A stretch of DNA of 64,000 bases from Sphingomonas sp. Leaf230. GTDB lineage: Bacteria; Pseudomonadota; Alphaproteobacteria; Sphingomonadales; Sphingomonadaceae. This document shows, one piece after another, positions 1 to 7,900 of this stretch. Made by a program: the position numbers and the translations under genes. The DNA lies in assembly GCF_001421745.1 (NCBI RefSeq), contig NZ_LMKW01000001.1, forward strand, positions 1-64,000. The letters are read 5' to 3'. The notes below the pieces were generated by a model. That model saw nothing but the letters and a program-made list of their open reading frames with translations, was not told the DNA's origin and made no database searches. How positions within the stretch are numbered: the stretch's first letter is position 1; each line of letters starts with the position of its first letter.

Positions 1-90
1 CGAGGTCAGGTCGACCCCGATCCAGGCATCGTACGTGAAGGGGCTGCAAATCTCATCTGCTGTCAAAATGCAGCCGCCGCGATACACCAT
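1..90 (-). CDS. Possible N-terminal fragment of an unknown protein, running off the left edge
   Basis: An ATG at 90 on the minus strand opens a frame with no stop to base 1 (30 codons). The peptide ends in CSPFTYDAWIGVDLTS, which has a protein-like composition, but I do not recognise it. No convincing ribosome-binding site precedes the ATG. It may be the start of a gene outside the window or a chance frame. Confidence 0.25.
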   Translation of the reverse strand, partial: MVYRGGCILTADEICSPFTYDAWIGVDLTS

Positions 91-197
91 CTTGTGGGGC
101 GTCGCTGACGCGGATCGGTCGGCGGCGGCGGGGGGCTCGGCTAGCCTAGTCGCGTCGAACCATTATGTCGCAAGCAGGTCGCTGACGGGCGTTGATA

Positions 198-703
198 ATG
201 GATTTGGTATCCAGGCGGGTTATGCTCGCTGCCCCTTGCACCGGAGCGCTCGCTATAACCGTGGCGGCAGGTGCATCAGCCGCGACGACGCCCAGCACCC
301 TTGCCAACTTGCCGGCCTGGATGGGCTTGGCATCCGTACGGGGCGCGAGCTGGGCAGTGCTGGAAGGCTCCGGAGCAGTCTCGCCCGGTGTGGTCGTCTA
401 TGCAGAGGCCAATACGGTGCTCGCGACACCCGAACCTCTGTTCGAAGCGGCATCTCTGTCCAAGGTGGTTCTGGCGGTCGCGGTTCATGACATAGTGCGG
501 GAAGGCCTGATCGATCTGGATCGACCAGTGGCCGAGCATGTCGCGTTCACCGACGATGGCGTGACGCGGTCGATCACGCCTCGCTACCTGCTCTCTCACT
601 CTAGCGGCCTGCCTGATTGGCGCGACGAAGCGAACGAGCCGCTAACAAGCTCGTTCGCTCCCGGCACCGCTTCCGCTACGCTGCCTTGGCCTGGCTGAAG
701 TGA
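198..703 (+). pseudogene. Beta-lactamase-like serine hydrolase, frameshifted and truncated
   Basis: The frame from ATG 198 encodes a Tat-like leader (SRRVMLAA) followed by the N-terminal part of a class C beta-lactamase/esterase-fold hydrolase. The catalytic SxxK motif is visible as SLSK, followed by the family string YLLSHSSGLPDW. At about 666-669 the frame breaks: the original frame reads PGTASATLPWPG and stops at 696-698, whereas the +1-shifted frame restores the family-like PGT-RFRYAALAWLK before a TGA at 701-703. Family members are about 350-450 residues long, so the Tyr motif and the whole C-terminal half are missing. I see a frameshift plus truncation, hence a pseudogene. The physiological substrate cannot be told from what remains. 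Confidence 0.7.
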
Positions 704-901
704 CCTCTGCCGGCCCATTGGGCTCCGTTCGACATCAGGGTAGCCGTGTTGGGGTTACAGCCCTATCCGTCAGTGCTTCGTAGTCCGTTCCGACCGTGAA
801 TGCACATGAACGGACGTCCGCGTCCGCGTCTGGGCTATGAACGAGAGGCTCTCAGGGGCCGGATGTGGGCCTAGCGTTACCTAATGGTCCAAAGGTCAGT
901 C

Positions 902-1564
902 TCAATCTTCGGCCCAGCGCCTGAGCAGGTTGGACTGCGTCTTTGCCAGCAGGTCCAGTTCGGGCGTCTTGCCAAGGCGGTCGAACAGGGCGTGCCGTGC
1001 CGTTTCCAGATCGAACAGGAGTTCGCGGGCATCGGCATCGCGGATCAAGCTGCGTACCCAGGTTACGGCGGCGAGGCGCTCGCCGGATACGACCGGCGCG
1101 ACGCGGTGCAGCGCCGTCGTCGGATAGACCACTGCATCGCCTGCCGCGAGTTTCACGTCCTGTTCGCCCGCCGCGGACTCGATCACCAGTTCGCCGCCTT
1201 CGTACGTGTCGGGCTCTGACAGGAATATCGTAACGGACACGTCGGTGCGCATGCCGCCCATGATCGCGTCGTCGACATGGCTGCCATAGGCCATGCCAGG
1301 TTCGTAGCGGCTGAACAGCGGCGGGCGAACCACGTGCGGTCGTGTGGCCATCCGGAACAACGGGTTCGCGAGCAACCGGTCGACCACCTAGTCCTGCATG
1401 TCGGCCAACAGCGGGTCGGCGCGGTCCACCTGCTCGTTGCGCTTGACCGGGCGGGCTTCGCGACCAGCGGTCCGGCGCCCATCGACATAACGCGTCTTGC
1501 CGAGATTATCTCGCAGCGACTGGAGATTGTTGGCGTCCAGAACGTTGGCAATCATGATCAACAT
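902..1564 (-). pseudogene. PKHD-type Fe(II)/2OG dioxygenase (PiuC/YbiX-like) with an in-frame amber stop
   Basis: Reading on the minus strand from ATG 1564, the protein starts MLIMIANVLDANNLQSLRD and continues past a TAG at 1390-1388 in the same frame as VVDRLLANPLFRMA. The part after the stop holds the iron ligands (SHVDDAI for the HxD pair and TALHRVAPV for the distal His). Together the two parts give about 220 codons, the usual length for PiuC/YbiX-type PKHD hydroxylases, which often lie beside TonB-dependent siderophore receptors. The flanking sequence LADMQD-stop-VVDRLL suggests a CAG (Gln) to TAG change. Unless the amber codon is suppressed, the product is an inactive 58-residue fragment. 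No receptor gene lies directly beside it now. Confidence 0.75.
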
Positions 1565-1653
1565 CAAGTTTCTCGTCGCGTCGGCGTGACGTCGGGACGA
1601 GTCCCTATCAGTCCAAGGCCATGTGGCCAACGTATTGGCGAGTAAGGAATAGT

Positions 1654-1962
1654 ATGCGTACGAAATTGTGGATGGGCGTTGGCGCCTTCGTCGTCGCGCA
1701 ATCCGGTCAGGGGATCCTGGCCGAAGTGGCAGCCAAACCTCTGGCGCCGTCCGTCGACCAGGTCGGCGAAGGCGGCGAGAACGAGCGCGGCGAGGGTGAG
1801 GGCGAAGGTGAGGGGCGACACGTCGTGCGCTCGACCAAGTCGAGCCATGTCGTCCGCAATCCCCGTCGCGCGCGTGCCGCGCAACAGCATGCGGGCCAGC
1901 GCGGCGAAGGCGAATATGAAGGTGGCGAGAACGAAGCTGGTGAAGGCGAGGGCGAACGCTGA
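1654..1962 (+). CDS. Small secreted Glu/Gly-rich protein
   Basis: A 102-residue frame starts at ATG 1654 with AAGGA at 1644-1648, five bases upstream, which fixes both start and strand. Residues 1-23 form a signal peptide. The mature part carries two acidic low-complexity blocks (GEGGENERGEGEGEGEG near residues 37-53 and GEGEYEGGENEAGEGEGE at the C-terminus) separated by a basic HVVRSTKSSHVVRNPRRAR segment. Acidic EGGE-type secreted proteins occur near iron-uptake genes in alphaproteobacteria, and the neighbouring broken PiuC-like gene would fit, but that link is inference. The antisense strand is open and hydrophobic only because the reverse of Glu-Gly codons reads Leu-Ala-Phe. Function unknown. 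Confidence 0.5.
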   Translation: MRTKLWMGVGAFVVAQSGQGILAEVAAKPLAPSVDQVGEGGENERGEGEGEGEGRHVVRSTKSSHVVRNPRRARAAQQHAGQRGEGEYEGGENEAGEGEGER

Positions 1963-2013
1963 CTCTCGGTCAAAAATGAGGAGGAGCCAGTCTGGGATCA
2001 CGCGCACACTCAC

Positions 2014-2145
2014 ATGAGCCGTGGCGGCGATAAACAGTATACCTGGTTAAAAAGCGAGATCGTCTCGCACCGGCTGATCCTGGACCTGAGCGTCTTTAGT
2101 GCGATTATAACGCTGGGAACGGTGCTGGCGGCATCGCAAGCCTAG
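2014..2145 (+). CDS. Very small hypothetical protein (43 residues)
   Basis: ATG 2014 opens a 43-codon frame beginning MSRGGDKQYTWLKSE and ending in a hydrophobic stretch (LDLSVFSAIITLGTVLAAS) that could be one membrane segment. It follows the Glu/Gly-rich gene on the same strand by about 50 bases. No clear ribosome-binding site is seen and I do not recognise the sequence. It may be a small membrane peptide or a chance frame. Confidence 0.25.
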   Translation: MSRGGDKQYTWLKSEIVSHRLILDLSVFSAIITLGTVLAASQA

Positions 2146-2708
2146 GCGCTGCTCAGCCACTCCGCCTCGCTGACAACGACACGTCCCTGAAATCGGTGGC
2201 CGGGCGGGCTGATGGCCACCTCATGCGCGCTTCGGTTCGACCGTTCGTCGGACCCGCATCGTGCGATGAGGTCTCCCGCAAAAACGATTGTCTTTCAGGC
2301 AAATCGGCTAATCGGTCGTCGTTCCCGGCTGACCGTTTGCATCGAAACACTGCATTGTCACGGATCGCCGTCACTATCGGTAAGGGCTACGATGACGTGA
2401 CCCGCCGGGTGGGGATCGTGGTCGATCAACCAGTCGCGGGCTTTCCTGACCATTTGCGCCGGCCGTCTACTGCCATCCCCTTCCATGCGGACCAGGATAA
2501 TTTCTCGTGCCAGCGCCTGTGAGGCGCTGTTCGCGCATCGCCAACGCGACTTGTTCAGGACAAGTATCGGCGCCGATCCTTGCCGAGTTACAGTTGCTAC
2601 CTCCGGTTCGTGGCCAGTTTTCTGTGCTGTAGGATCGGTGAAACTATCGAGTTGCGACGATTCAAGAGATTTGAAATTCCCTATAAAATTGGATGTCTTC
2701 GATTGTGG
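2146..2708. other. Gap without a convincing gene; possible decayed coding fragment on the minus strand
   Basis: No recognisable gene. On the minus strand about 2390-2530 is open and reads like protein (AREIILVRMEGDG, then RKARDWLIDHDPHPAGHVIV), ending at a TGA, but it lacks a usable upstream start apart from an internal ATG. It may be the remnant of a small gene. No repeat-family copy is seen here. Confidence 0.3.
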
Positions 2709-4286
2709 TTAATTGTGGCGCAGTTCCACCATCGCGACGTCTTGTTCGCGCATTGGTAGCGTCAGTCGATAAGGCTTTCCCGCGCGGACATGAATAGTGC
2801 TGATAAGCGGGGCGTCGGTCGTAACGCTTTGCAGTTTTTGCAGCTGCGCATCAGTCAACTTGGCGGGACGGCCCATTTCCAAGTAGGTCGAATACGCGTC
2901 GTTCTGCTGGAAGCCGGTGCGCCGCGTCCGTAGCTGGTATGATCCCGGCTTCAATCCTGTCAGGTCGAGCGTGAGCGGCGTGGTCAGTGCAGGCTTGCGC
3001 AGCTTGGTAAAGAACGGGCGATTGCTGACGGGCTGATTTGGCAACACCGCTCGCCAGGCCAGCACCTGCAATGTTCCATCTTTCAATGTGGCGATGGTCT
3101 GGTCATCGCCGGTGGGCAATTCACGGTCGCCGAGATCCGCCAGATACTTGTACGCGAACCACGATGCCTTGCGCACGCCTTGCGGCGTCATCAGTCCGAA
3201 GCCGCCCTCGAACGGTCGGGCTTGTGGGCCCGGCTCTTCGAACAAGTCGCTGTAAGTCCAGTAACTCATGCCCTGCGCCAGTCCCTCGGTCCGACGGAGC
3301 TTCGACAAGATGTACGCAGCGCTCAGATAATCATCGTGAATGGGATCGCGCGGATTGTAGCTGGTACTCCATTCGGTGAAAAAGAGCGGCAGGCTGGATC
3401 GCCCGGCTGCTTCCATTTCCTTGCGAACCTTACGCACATCCTGAACAATAGCATCCGGATTACGCGAGAGTTTGTTGTCGCCCTCACCTTTTTCGTCCAG
3501 AAAGCCGCCTTCGACGCCGTAGGTGTGCGTCGTGATGAAGTCGACCGGAACGCTGTTCGTCTTGGCGTATGCGAGAAATTCGGGGATCCATGCCGCGCCC
3601 GCGGTCGATGGTCCACCGATGCGCAACTGTGAGTCGATCGCCTTAATCGTGTGCGCCGTCCGGGCATAATAATCGAAATACGCCTGCTGGTCCGCTTTCT
3701 CCCAGAAACCGTCCAGGTTCGGCTCGTTCCAGAATTCGAAATACCAACTGCGCACTTCCTTCGCCCCATAGCGTGACACCGCATGCCGAACGAACGCATC
3801 GACCAAAGCCGTCCATTTTGCGGGCTCTGGGTGGGAGGTATTACCCTTCCAGTAAAAGAGCGTTTGGTCGGATTGTTTCATGCCGTCGGGCGTGAAGCCG
3901 AGTTCCACAAACGGCTTCAAGTCCATCTTCAACAAATTATCATACAGATAATCAATACGACGCCAGTCATAAACGGGCTTGCCGGCAACTTCCCGATACA
4001 CATGCAGTTGATCGGCAAAGATGTTGTGGAAGCGAATGTGTCGGAAGCGAAGTTCCTTCTGCACCGTTCGCAGTTGCTCCAGACTATCATGACGGATGAG
4101 CGTGCCCGGATAATCCGCGCCGATAGACATTTCCGCCATTCGATTTCGCGGTTGGGTTTTACCCTGAACATTGACCGCAATGACGTGGGGCGCAGTCTTT
4201 TGCGCGATCGCGTCACTTGGAACTGAGAGGCCCAGAACGATCCCGATTGCCAATGCGGATGCCCGTGCTGCGTACCGAAAATGCAT
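2709..4286 (-). CDS. GH39-type glycoside hydrolase (probable beta-xylosidase)
   Basis: A 525-residue secreted enzyme with a signal peptide at residues 1-29. The (beta/alpha)8 clan-A pattern is clear: the acid/base is Glu188 in WNEPN (186-190) and the nucleophile is Glu305 in FFTEWSTSY. Surrounding sequence (LRFRHIRFHNIFADQ, YWTYSDLFEEPG) matches GH39 beta-xylosidases, whose length is about 500-550. It probably removes non-reducing xylose or a related sugar in the periplasm. It is transcribed divergently from the TonB-dependent receptor across a 422-base gap and belongs by position to the polysaccharide island, although GH39 is not a standard member of characterised xyloglucan loci. The exact sugar specificity is not shown by the sequence. 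Confidence 0.85.
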   Translation of the reverse strand: MHFRYAARASALAIGIVLGLSVPSDAIAQKTAPHVIAVNVQGKTQPRNRMAEMSIGADYPGTLIRHDSLEQLRTVQKELRFRHIRFHNIFADQLHVYREVAGKPVYDWRRIDYLYDNLLKMDLKPFVELGFTPDGMKQSDQTLFYWKGNTSHPEPAKWTALVDAFVRHAVSRYGAKEVRSWYFEFWNEPNLDGFWEKADQQAYFDYYARTAHTIKAIDSQLRIGGPSTAGAAWIPEFLAYAKTNSVPVDFITTHTYGVEGGFLDEKGEGDNKLSRNPDAIVQDVRKVRKEMEAAGRSSLPLFFTEWSTSYNPRDPIHDDYLSAAYILSKLRRTEGLAQGMSYWTYSDLFEEPGPQARPFEGGFGLMTPQGVRKASWFAYKYLADLGDRELPTGDDQTIATLKDGTLQVLAWRAVLPNQPVSNRPFFTKLRKPALTTPLTLDLTGLKPGSYQLRTRRTGFQQNDAYSTYLEMGRPAKLTDAQLQKLQSVTTDAPLISTIHVRAGKPYRLTLPMREQDVAMVELRHN

Positions 4287-4708
4287 TCTGTGCTACCCCG
4301 CTGAAGCCGTCGACGTACGATGATAGCCTTATCAAGGCAATTTCATGCGGTTCGCCTGGTTCGAACCACATAATGCCGAGGTCGGTGCCGGAACAAGAGC
4401 CTGCCGTTTCCGGGGGAATGTCGGAGTGGCGGAGCAGGGCCGGTAATATCCAGGCCCCGGCTCGTGGCTCGACAGGCGAAATTTGGAGTGATGGCAGCGA
4501 GATGAGGGGTAATTGCGACGAAGCCGCGCTCTTGGCGGCTGTCCAAGGGACCTCATCACGGCGGCGGGGCAGGCTGCATAAAAGATGACGTATTATTCAA
4601 TTGTCCTATAATAGTGTTAGGGCTAACGCCGACGTAGAAGCATCGTGACGAGAAGATGCAGCTAGAGGATGTGGCGTCCCAACGGGTGCCGCATAATGGG
4701 GGGGATTT
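4287..4708. other. Divergent regulatory gap between GH39 and the TonB-dependent receptor
   Basis: No gene is supported in these 422 bases. The right end is AT-richer than its surroundings and holds a promoter-like TATAAT at 4607-4612 and the inverted repeat GTTAGGGCTAAC at 4616-4627. These face the receptor gene. The rest shows nothing I can name. Confidence 0.5.
4585..4627 (+). promoter_or_regulatory. Candidate promoter and operator of the receptor operon
   Basis: ATGACG at 4585-4590 and a perfect TATAAT at 4607-4612 are 16 bases apart. Immediately downstream lies a near-perfect dyad (GTTAG-GG-CTAAC, 4616-4627), placed where a repressor would block transcription start. About 80 bases of leader remain before the receptor ATG. 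The assignment rests on motif resemblance alone. Confidence 0.35.
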
Positions 4709-7700
4709 ATGAGCGTTTTCACTACCGATTCCGGTCGACGTTGGCATGCCGCAGCCGCAATGCGCGCCGGTGTGTCCTTGGCAGCGCTGCTCGCTGCCGG
4801 CGTTAGCGGCAATGCCTGGGCACAGGCCGAGACGCAGGCCATATCGCCAAACACGACGCAGGCAGCAGCACCGGGACAGGGTCCCGGCGATCCGGCCGCT
4901 GACCAGGGCGATGGCGACATCGTCGTCACCGGCCGTCGCGCCGCACTGGAGGCGGCGGACGAGCGCAAGCGTCGCAGCGAAACGATCGTCGACTCGATCG
5001 TGGCCGACGATGCCGGCAAGCTTCCCGACAACTCGATCACCGAGGTTCTTCAGCGTGTCTCGGGCGTGTCGATCGTGCGCTTTGCAGCACTCGGCGATCC
5101 CGATCACTATTCCGTCCAGGGTTCGGGCGTGCAGGTCCGCGGCCTGACCGGCGTGGCGTCGCGCCTCAACGGCCGCGAGATCTTCAGCGCGAACAACGGC
5201 CGCGCGATCCTGTGGAGCGACGTGACGCCCGAGCTGATGTCGGCGGTCGACGTCTACAAGGCATCGACGGCGGACCTGATCGAGGGCGGCACCGGCGGTC
5301 AGATCGATCTGCGTACCAAGCTGCCGTTCGACTTCAACGGCAAGTTCCACATCGCGGGCACCGGGGAGCTCGCGCTCGGCGACATGGCGAACAAGGCCGA
5401 TCCTTCGGGCTCCGTGCTGGTCACCGACTCGTTCGATACGCCGATCGGCCGGATCGGCCTGCTCGGCGACGTCGCGTTCAGCCAGTTCAGCTCGCTGTCG
5501 CAGTTCATCCGCGTCAGCCCCTATTTCAAGACGAAGCTCGGCGATGGCAGCGAGCGGTACGTCCCCAGCGGCTTCGCGTATGGCGACGAGGCGTTCCAGT
5601 ACAAGCGCTACGGCATCTACGGTGCGGCGCAGTGGCAGCCGGCGGAATCGCTGACCTTCACCGGCAGCTTCTTCCAGTCGCGCTACAAGAGCCAGTCGAG
5701 CGACTACGGTACGCAGCTCGATTCGCAGACGCTGGCGGTCGATCCGGCGAGCAGCACGTTCGACAGCAACGGCCTGCTGACCAAGACGAACGCACTGTTC
5801 AATCGCGATACGGGGACGTTCCTGCCTACCGGCGGCTCGGTCAACAGCAGCGGCAACAAGGGTTTCGTGGAGAGCAATACGCGGACACGCGATTACTCGC
5901 TGTCGTTCGCGTGGGCGCCGGATGACAGTCATCTGTCGCTGAAGGGATCGCTGCAGCGTGTCGATTCACGCCAAATCTACGACCGCGTCGACATCTTCCG
6001 CGACATCGGGTTCGGCCAGAGTTTCGGGATGGACCTGACGGGCGACCTGCCGCAGATCACCGTCGGTCCGGCGACGCAGGCGTCTTTCGCCAATCCAGCG
6101 AACTATTTCTGGACGGCATCGATGCCGCACAACGAACGCAACAAGGGTCGGCTGGACGCCGGGCAGCTCGATGCCGAATACAAGTTCGACGACAGCTTCT
6201 TCCGGTCGGTCAAGGTCGGCGGCCGCTATGCAAAGCGGACTGAGCGCGACCTTGCGAACGGCTATAACTGGGCGGCGCTCGGCCGCGGCTGGAATGGCGA
6301 TCCGCAGCTGACCTATGCCAACGCGGCACCGGGCGACGTCGCCAGCCACGCGTTCAAGGACTTCTTCCGCGGCGACACGACCCTGCCGGGCAACCTGATG
6401 TTCGCGTCGGAAAGTCTGGCGGACCGGTTCAACGTCAATCGCACCGGGCTGGTACAGTCGCCGCCGACCAACTTCTGTGGTCCCCCGACTATTGACGATG
6501 ACAACAACCCGGCTACGCCGAACGTCCCCAATCCTCTCTGGAACGATTGCTCGTCCAAGGGCCCATTGCCGGCCACTGGCTATGGCGGCCTTTCGGGGAT
6601 CCGAGCACCGGGCTTCGTCCTCCCAGGCGACGAGGTGCAAAATCGTACCAAGAACATCGCGGGCTATGCGCTGGTGCGGTTCGGGCCCCAGGGGGATGCT
6701 CGTGGCATCTCCGGTAACGTAGGTGTGCGGGTCGTGCACATTGAGAACGAGGGCAGCGGGTTCATCCAGCAGAATGGCGGCACTGTCTTTATCCGCAATG
6801 GCGCTCAGGTTTCGCTCGCGAACACCTTCCTAGCGCGCGGCGGCAAGGCGGATTTCACGCGCGTTCTGCCGTCGGTCAATATCGAATATGCGCCGACCGA
6901 CCGGATCAAGGTGCGCGGCGGGTACAACATCACGATGGATCTGCCGACCTTCAACGCGCTGCGCGCGTCGGGGTCGATCGGTGTGGCGACGACACCCAGC
7001 CAGACTCCGGGCGGGATCGGGACGTTCAACAACTTCACCGCGGACACCGGCAATCCGTTGCTGAAGCCGACGCTGTCGAACAACTTCGACGTCTCGCTCG
7101 AATATTACGGACGTGCGGGGACGTCGTTCCACATCGCGCCGTTCTACAAGCGGCTGACCAACCTCCCAATCTATGCGCTGACGACCCGGCAGGTCACCGT
7201 CCAGTTCACCGACGGAACGACGGAGAACGTCTCGGCATCTGCAACCGACTATAGCAACGCGACCAAGGCGGCGACGGTCAAGGGCGTCGAAGTCGGGGGA
7301 CGCTTCTTCTTCGACATGCTGCCGGGCGCGCTTGCCGGTATCGGTTTCGAGGGCAACTACACGTTCATCAAGAGCAGCAATCCGGGCGATGCCTACCGCG
7401 ATATCACCGGTGCCAGCAGGAACGATGCGCCGCTGGTGGGTCTGTCGAAGCACAACCTAAACGCGACGTTGCTTTATGAGCGCAATCCGATCTCGTTGCG
7501 GATCGCGTACTCGTGGCGCTCGCAATATCTGTTGTCCACGAACAGCAACGGCACGAACGGTACGTACACCTATTACAGCGCGCCGGGCGTCGTCAGCAAT
7601 CAGGATGGCGGCCTCGATCCCACCACTCAGATCGCGCTGCCGATCTATGGCGGCAACTACGGGTCGATCGATGCCGGCGTCCGCTTCAAGGTGACCGACT

Positions 7701-7846
7701 ATCTGTCGTTCGGCGTGCAGGGGACCAACCTGACCGCGTCGACGCAGCGCACGCTGATGGGGGGCTACCCTGGCGGCAAGCTGGTCGGGCGTAGCTGGTT
7801 CCAGGCCGATCGTCGTATCAGCACTGGTATCAACCTCGCCTTCTAA
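4709..7846 (+). CDS. TonB-dependent receptor, probable xyloglucan-oligosaccharide importer
   Basis: A 1,045-residue outer-membrane receptor. A signal peptide covers residues 1-38 (ending AWA), the TonB box is DIVVTGRR at 70-77, the plug domain follows at about 95-215 (LPDNSITEVLQRVSGVSI; VQVRGL), and a 22-strand barrel fills the rest, ending in the terminal Phe expected of an outer-membrane protein. Length and plug sequence fit the large TonB receptors of Xanthomonas, Caulobacter and sphingomonads (TIGR01782 type). It is followed 54 bases later by two halogenase-like genes and GH74, so it probably takes up the oligosaccharides made by that enzyme. The substrate is inferred from context only. 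The start at 4709 gives a good leader; a strong hairpin follows the stop codon. Confidence 0.9.
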   Translation: MSVFTTDSGRRWHAAAAMRAGVSLAALLAAGVSGNAWAQAETQAISPNTTQAAAPGQGPGDPAADQGDGDIVVTGRRAALEAADERKRRSETIVDSIVADDAGKLPDNSITEVLQRVSGVSIVRFAALGDPDHYSVQGSGVQVRGLTGVASRLNGREIFSANNGRAILWSDVTPELMSAVDVYKASTADLIEGGTGGQIDLRTKLPFDFNGKFHIAGTGELALGDMANKADPSGSVLVTDSFDTPIGRIGLLGDVAFSQFSSLSQFIRVSPYFKTKLGDGSERYVPSGFAYGDEAFQYKRYGIYGAAQWQPAESLTFTGSFFQSRYKSQSSDYGTQLDSQTLAVDPASSTFDSNGLLTKTNALFNRDTGTFLPTGGSVNSSGNKGFVESNTRTRDYSLSFAWAPDDSHLSLKGSLQRVDSRQIYDRVDIFRDIGFGQSFGMDLTGDLPQITVGPATQASFANPANYFWTASMPHNERNKGRLDAGQLDAEYKFDDSFFRSVKVGGRYAKRTERDLANGYNWAALGRGWNGDPQLTYANAAPGDVASHAFKDFFRGDTTLPGNLMFASESLADRFNVNRTGLVQSPPTNFCGPPTIDDDNNPATPNVPNPLWNDCSSKGPLPATGYGGLSGIRAPGFVLPGDEVQNRTKNIAGYALVRFGPQGDARGISGNVGVRVVHIENEGSGFIQQNGGTVFIRNGAQVSLANTFLARGGKADFTRVLPSVNIEYAPTDRIKVRGGYNITMDLPTFNALRASGSIGVATTPSQTPGGIGTFNNFTADTGNPLLKPTLSNNFDVSLEYYGRAGTSFHIAPFYKRLTNLPIYALTTRQVTVQFTDGTTENVSASATDYSNATKAATVKGVEVGGRFFFDMLPGALAGIGFEGNYTFIKSSNPGDAYRDITGASRNDAPLVGLSKHNLNATLLYERNPISLRIAYSWRSQYLLSTNSNGTNGTYTYYSAPGVVSNQDGGLDPTTQIALPIYGGNYGSIDAGVRFKVTDYLSFGVQGTNLTASTQRTLMGGYPGGKLVGRSWFQADRRISTGINLAF

Positions 7847-7855
7847 CGATGATAC

Positions 7856-7886
7856 GCTGCTCGCCGACACCGTGTCGGCGAGCAGC
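7856..7886 (+). terminator. Perfect 15-bp hairpin between receptor and halogenase genes
   Basis: Bases 7856-7870 and 7872-7886 are perfect inverted repeats around a single base, a very stable stem starting nine bases after the receptor stop codon. No T-run follows, so it is more likely an mRNA-stabilising or partial-attenuation hairpin than a full terminator. Downstream genes would then be expressed below the receptor. Confidence 0.6.
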
Positions 7887-7900
7887 AAAGCGAGGCTGTA

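Noticed and set aside
1564..2013. Hydrophobic minus-strand frame that looks like a membrane protein
   Set aside because: It overlaps both the PiuC-like gene start and the Glu/Gly-rich gene; the Leu-Ala-Phe content is the reverse reading of Glu-Gly codons, and the plus strand has a proper ribosome-binding site.
4616..4627. LacI-family operator before the TonB receptor
   Set aside because: Only one dyad, with GG rather than the usual CG centre; no matching copy before GH31/GH35 and no LacI gene nearby. Kept only as a weak candidate site.
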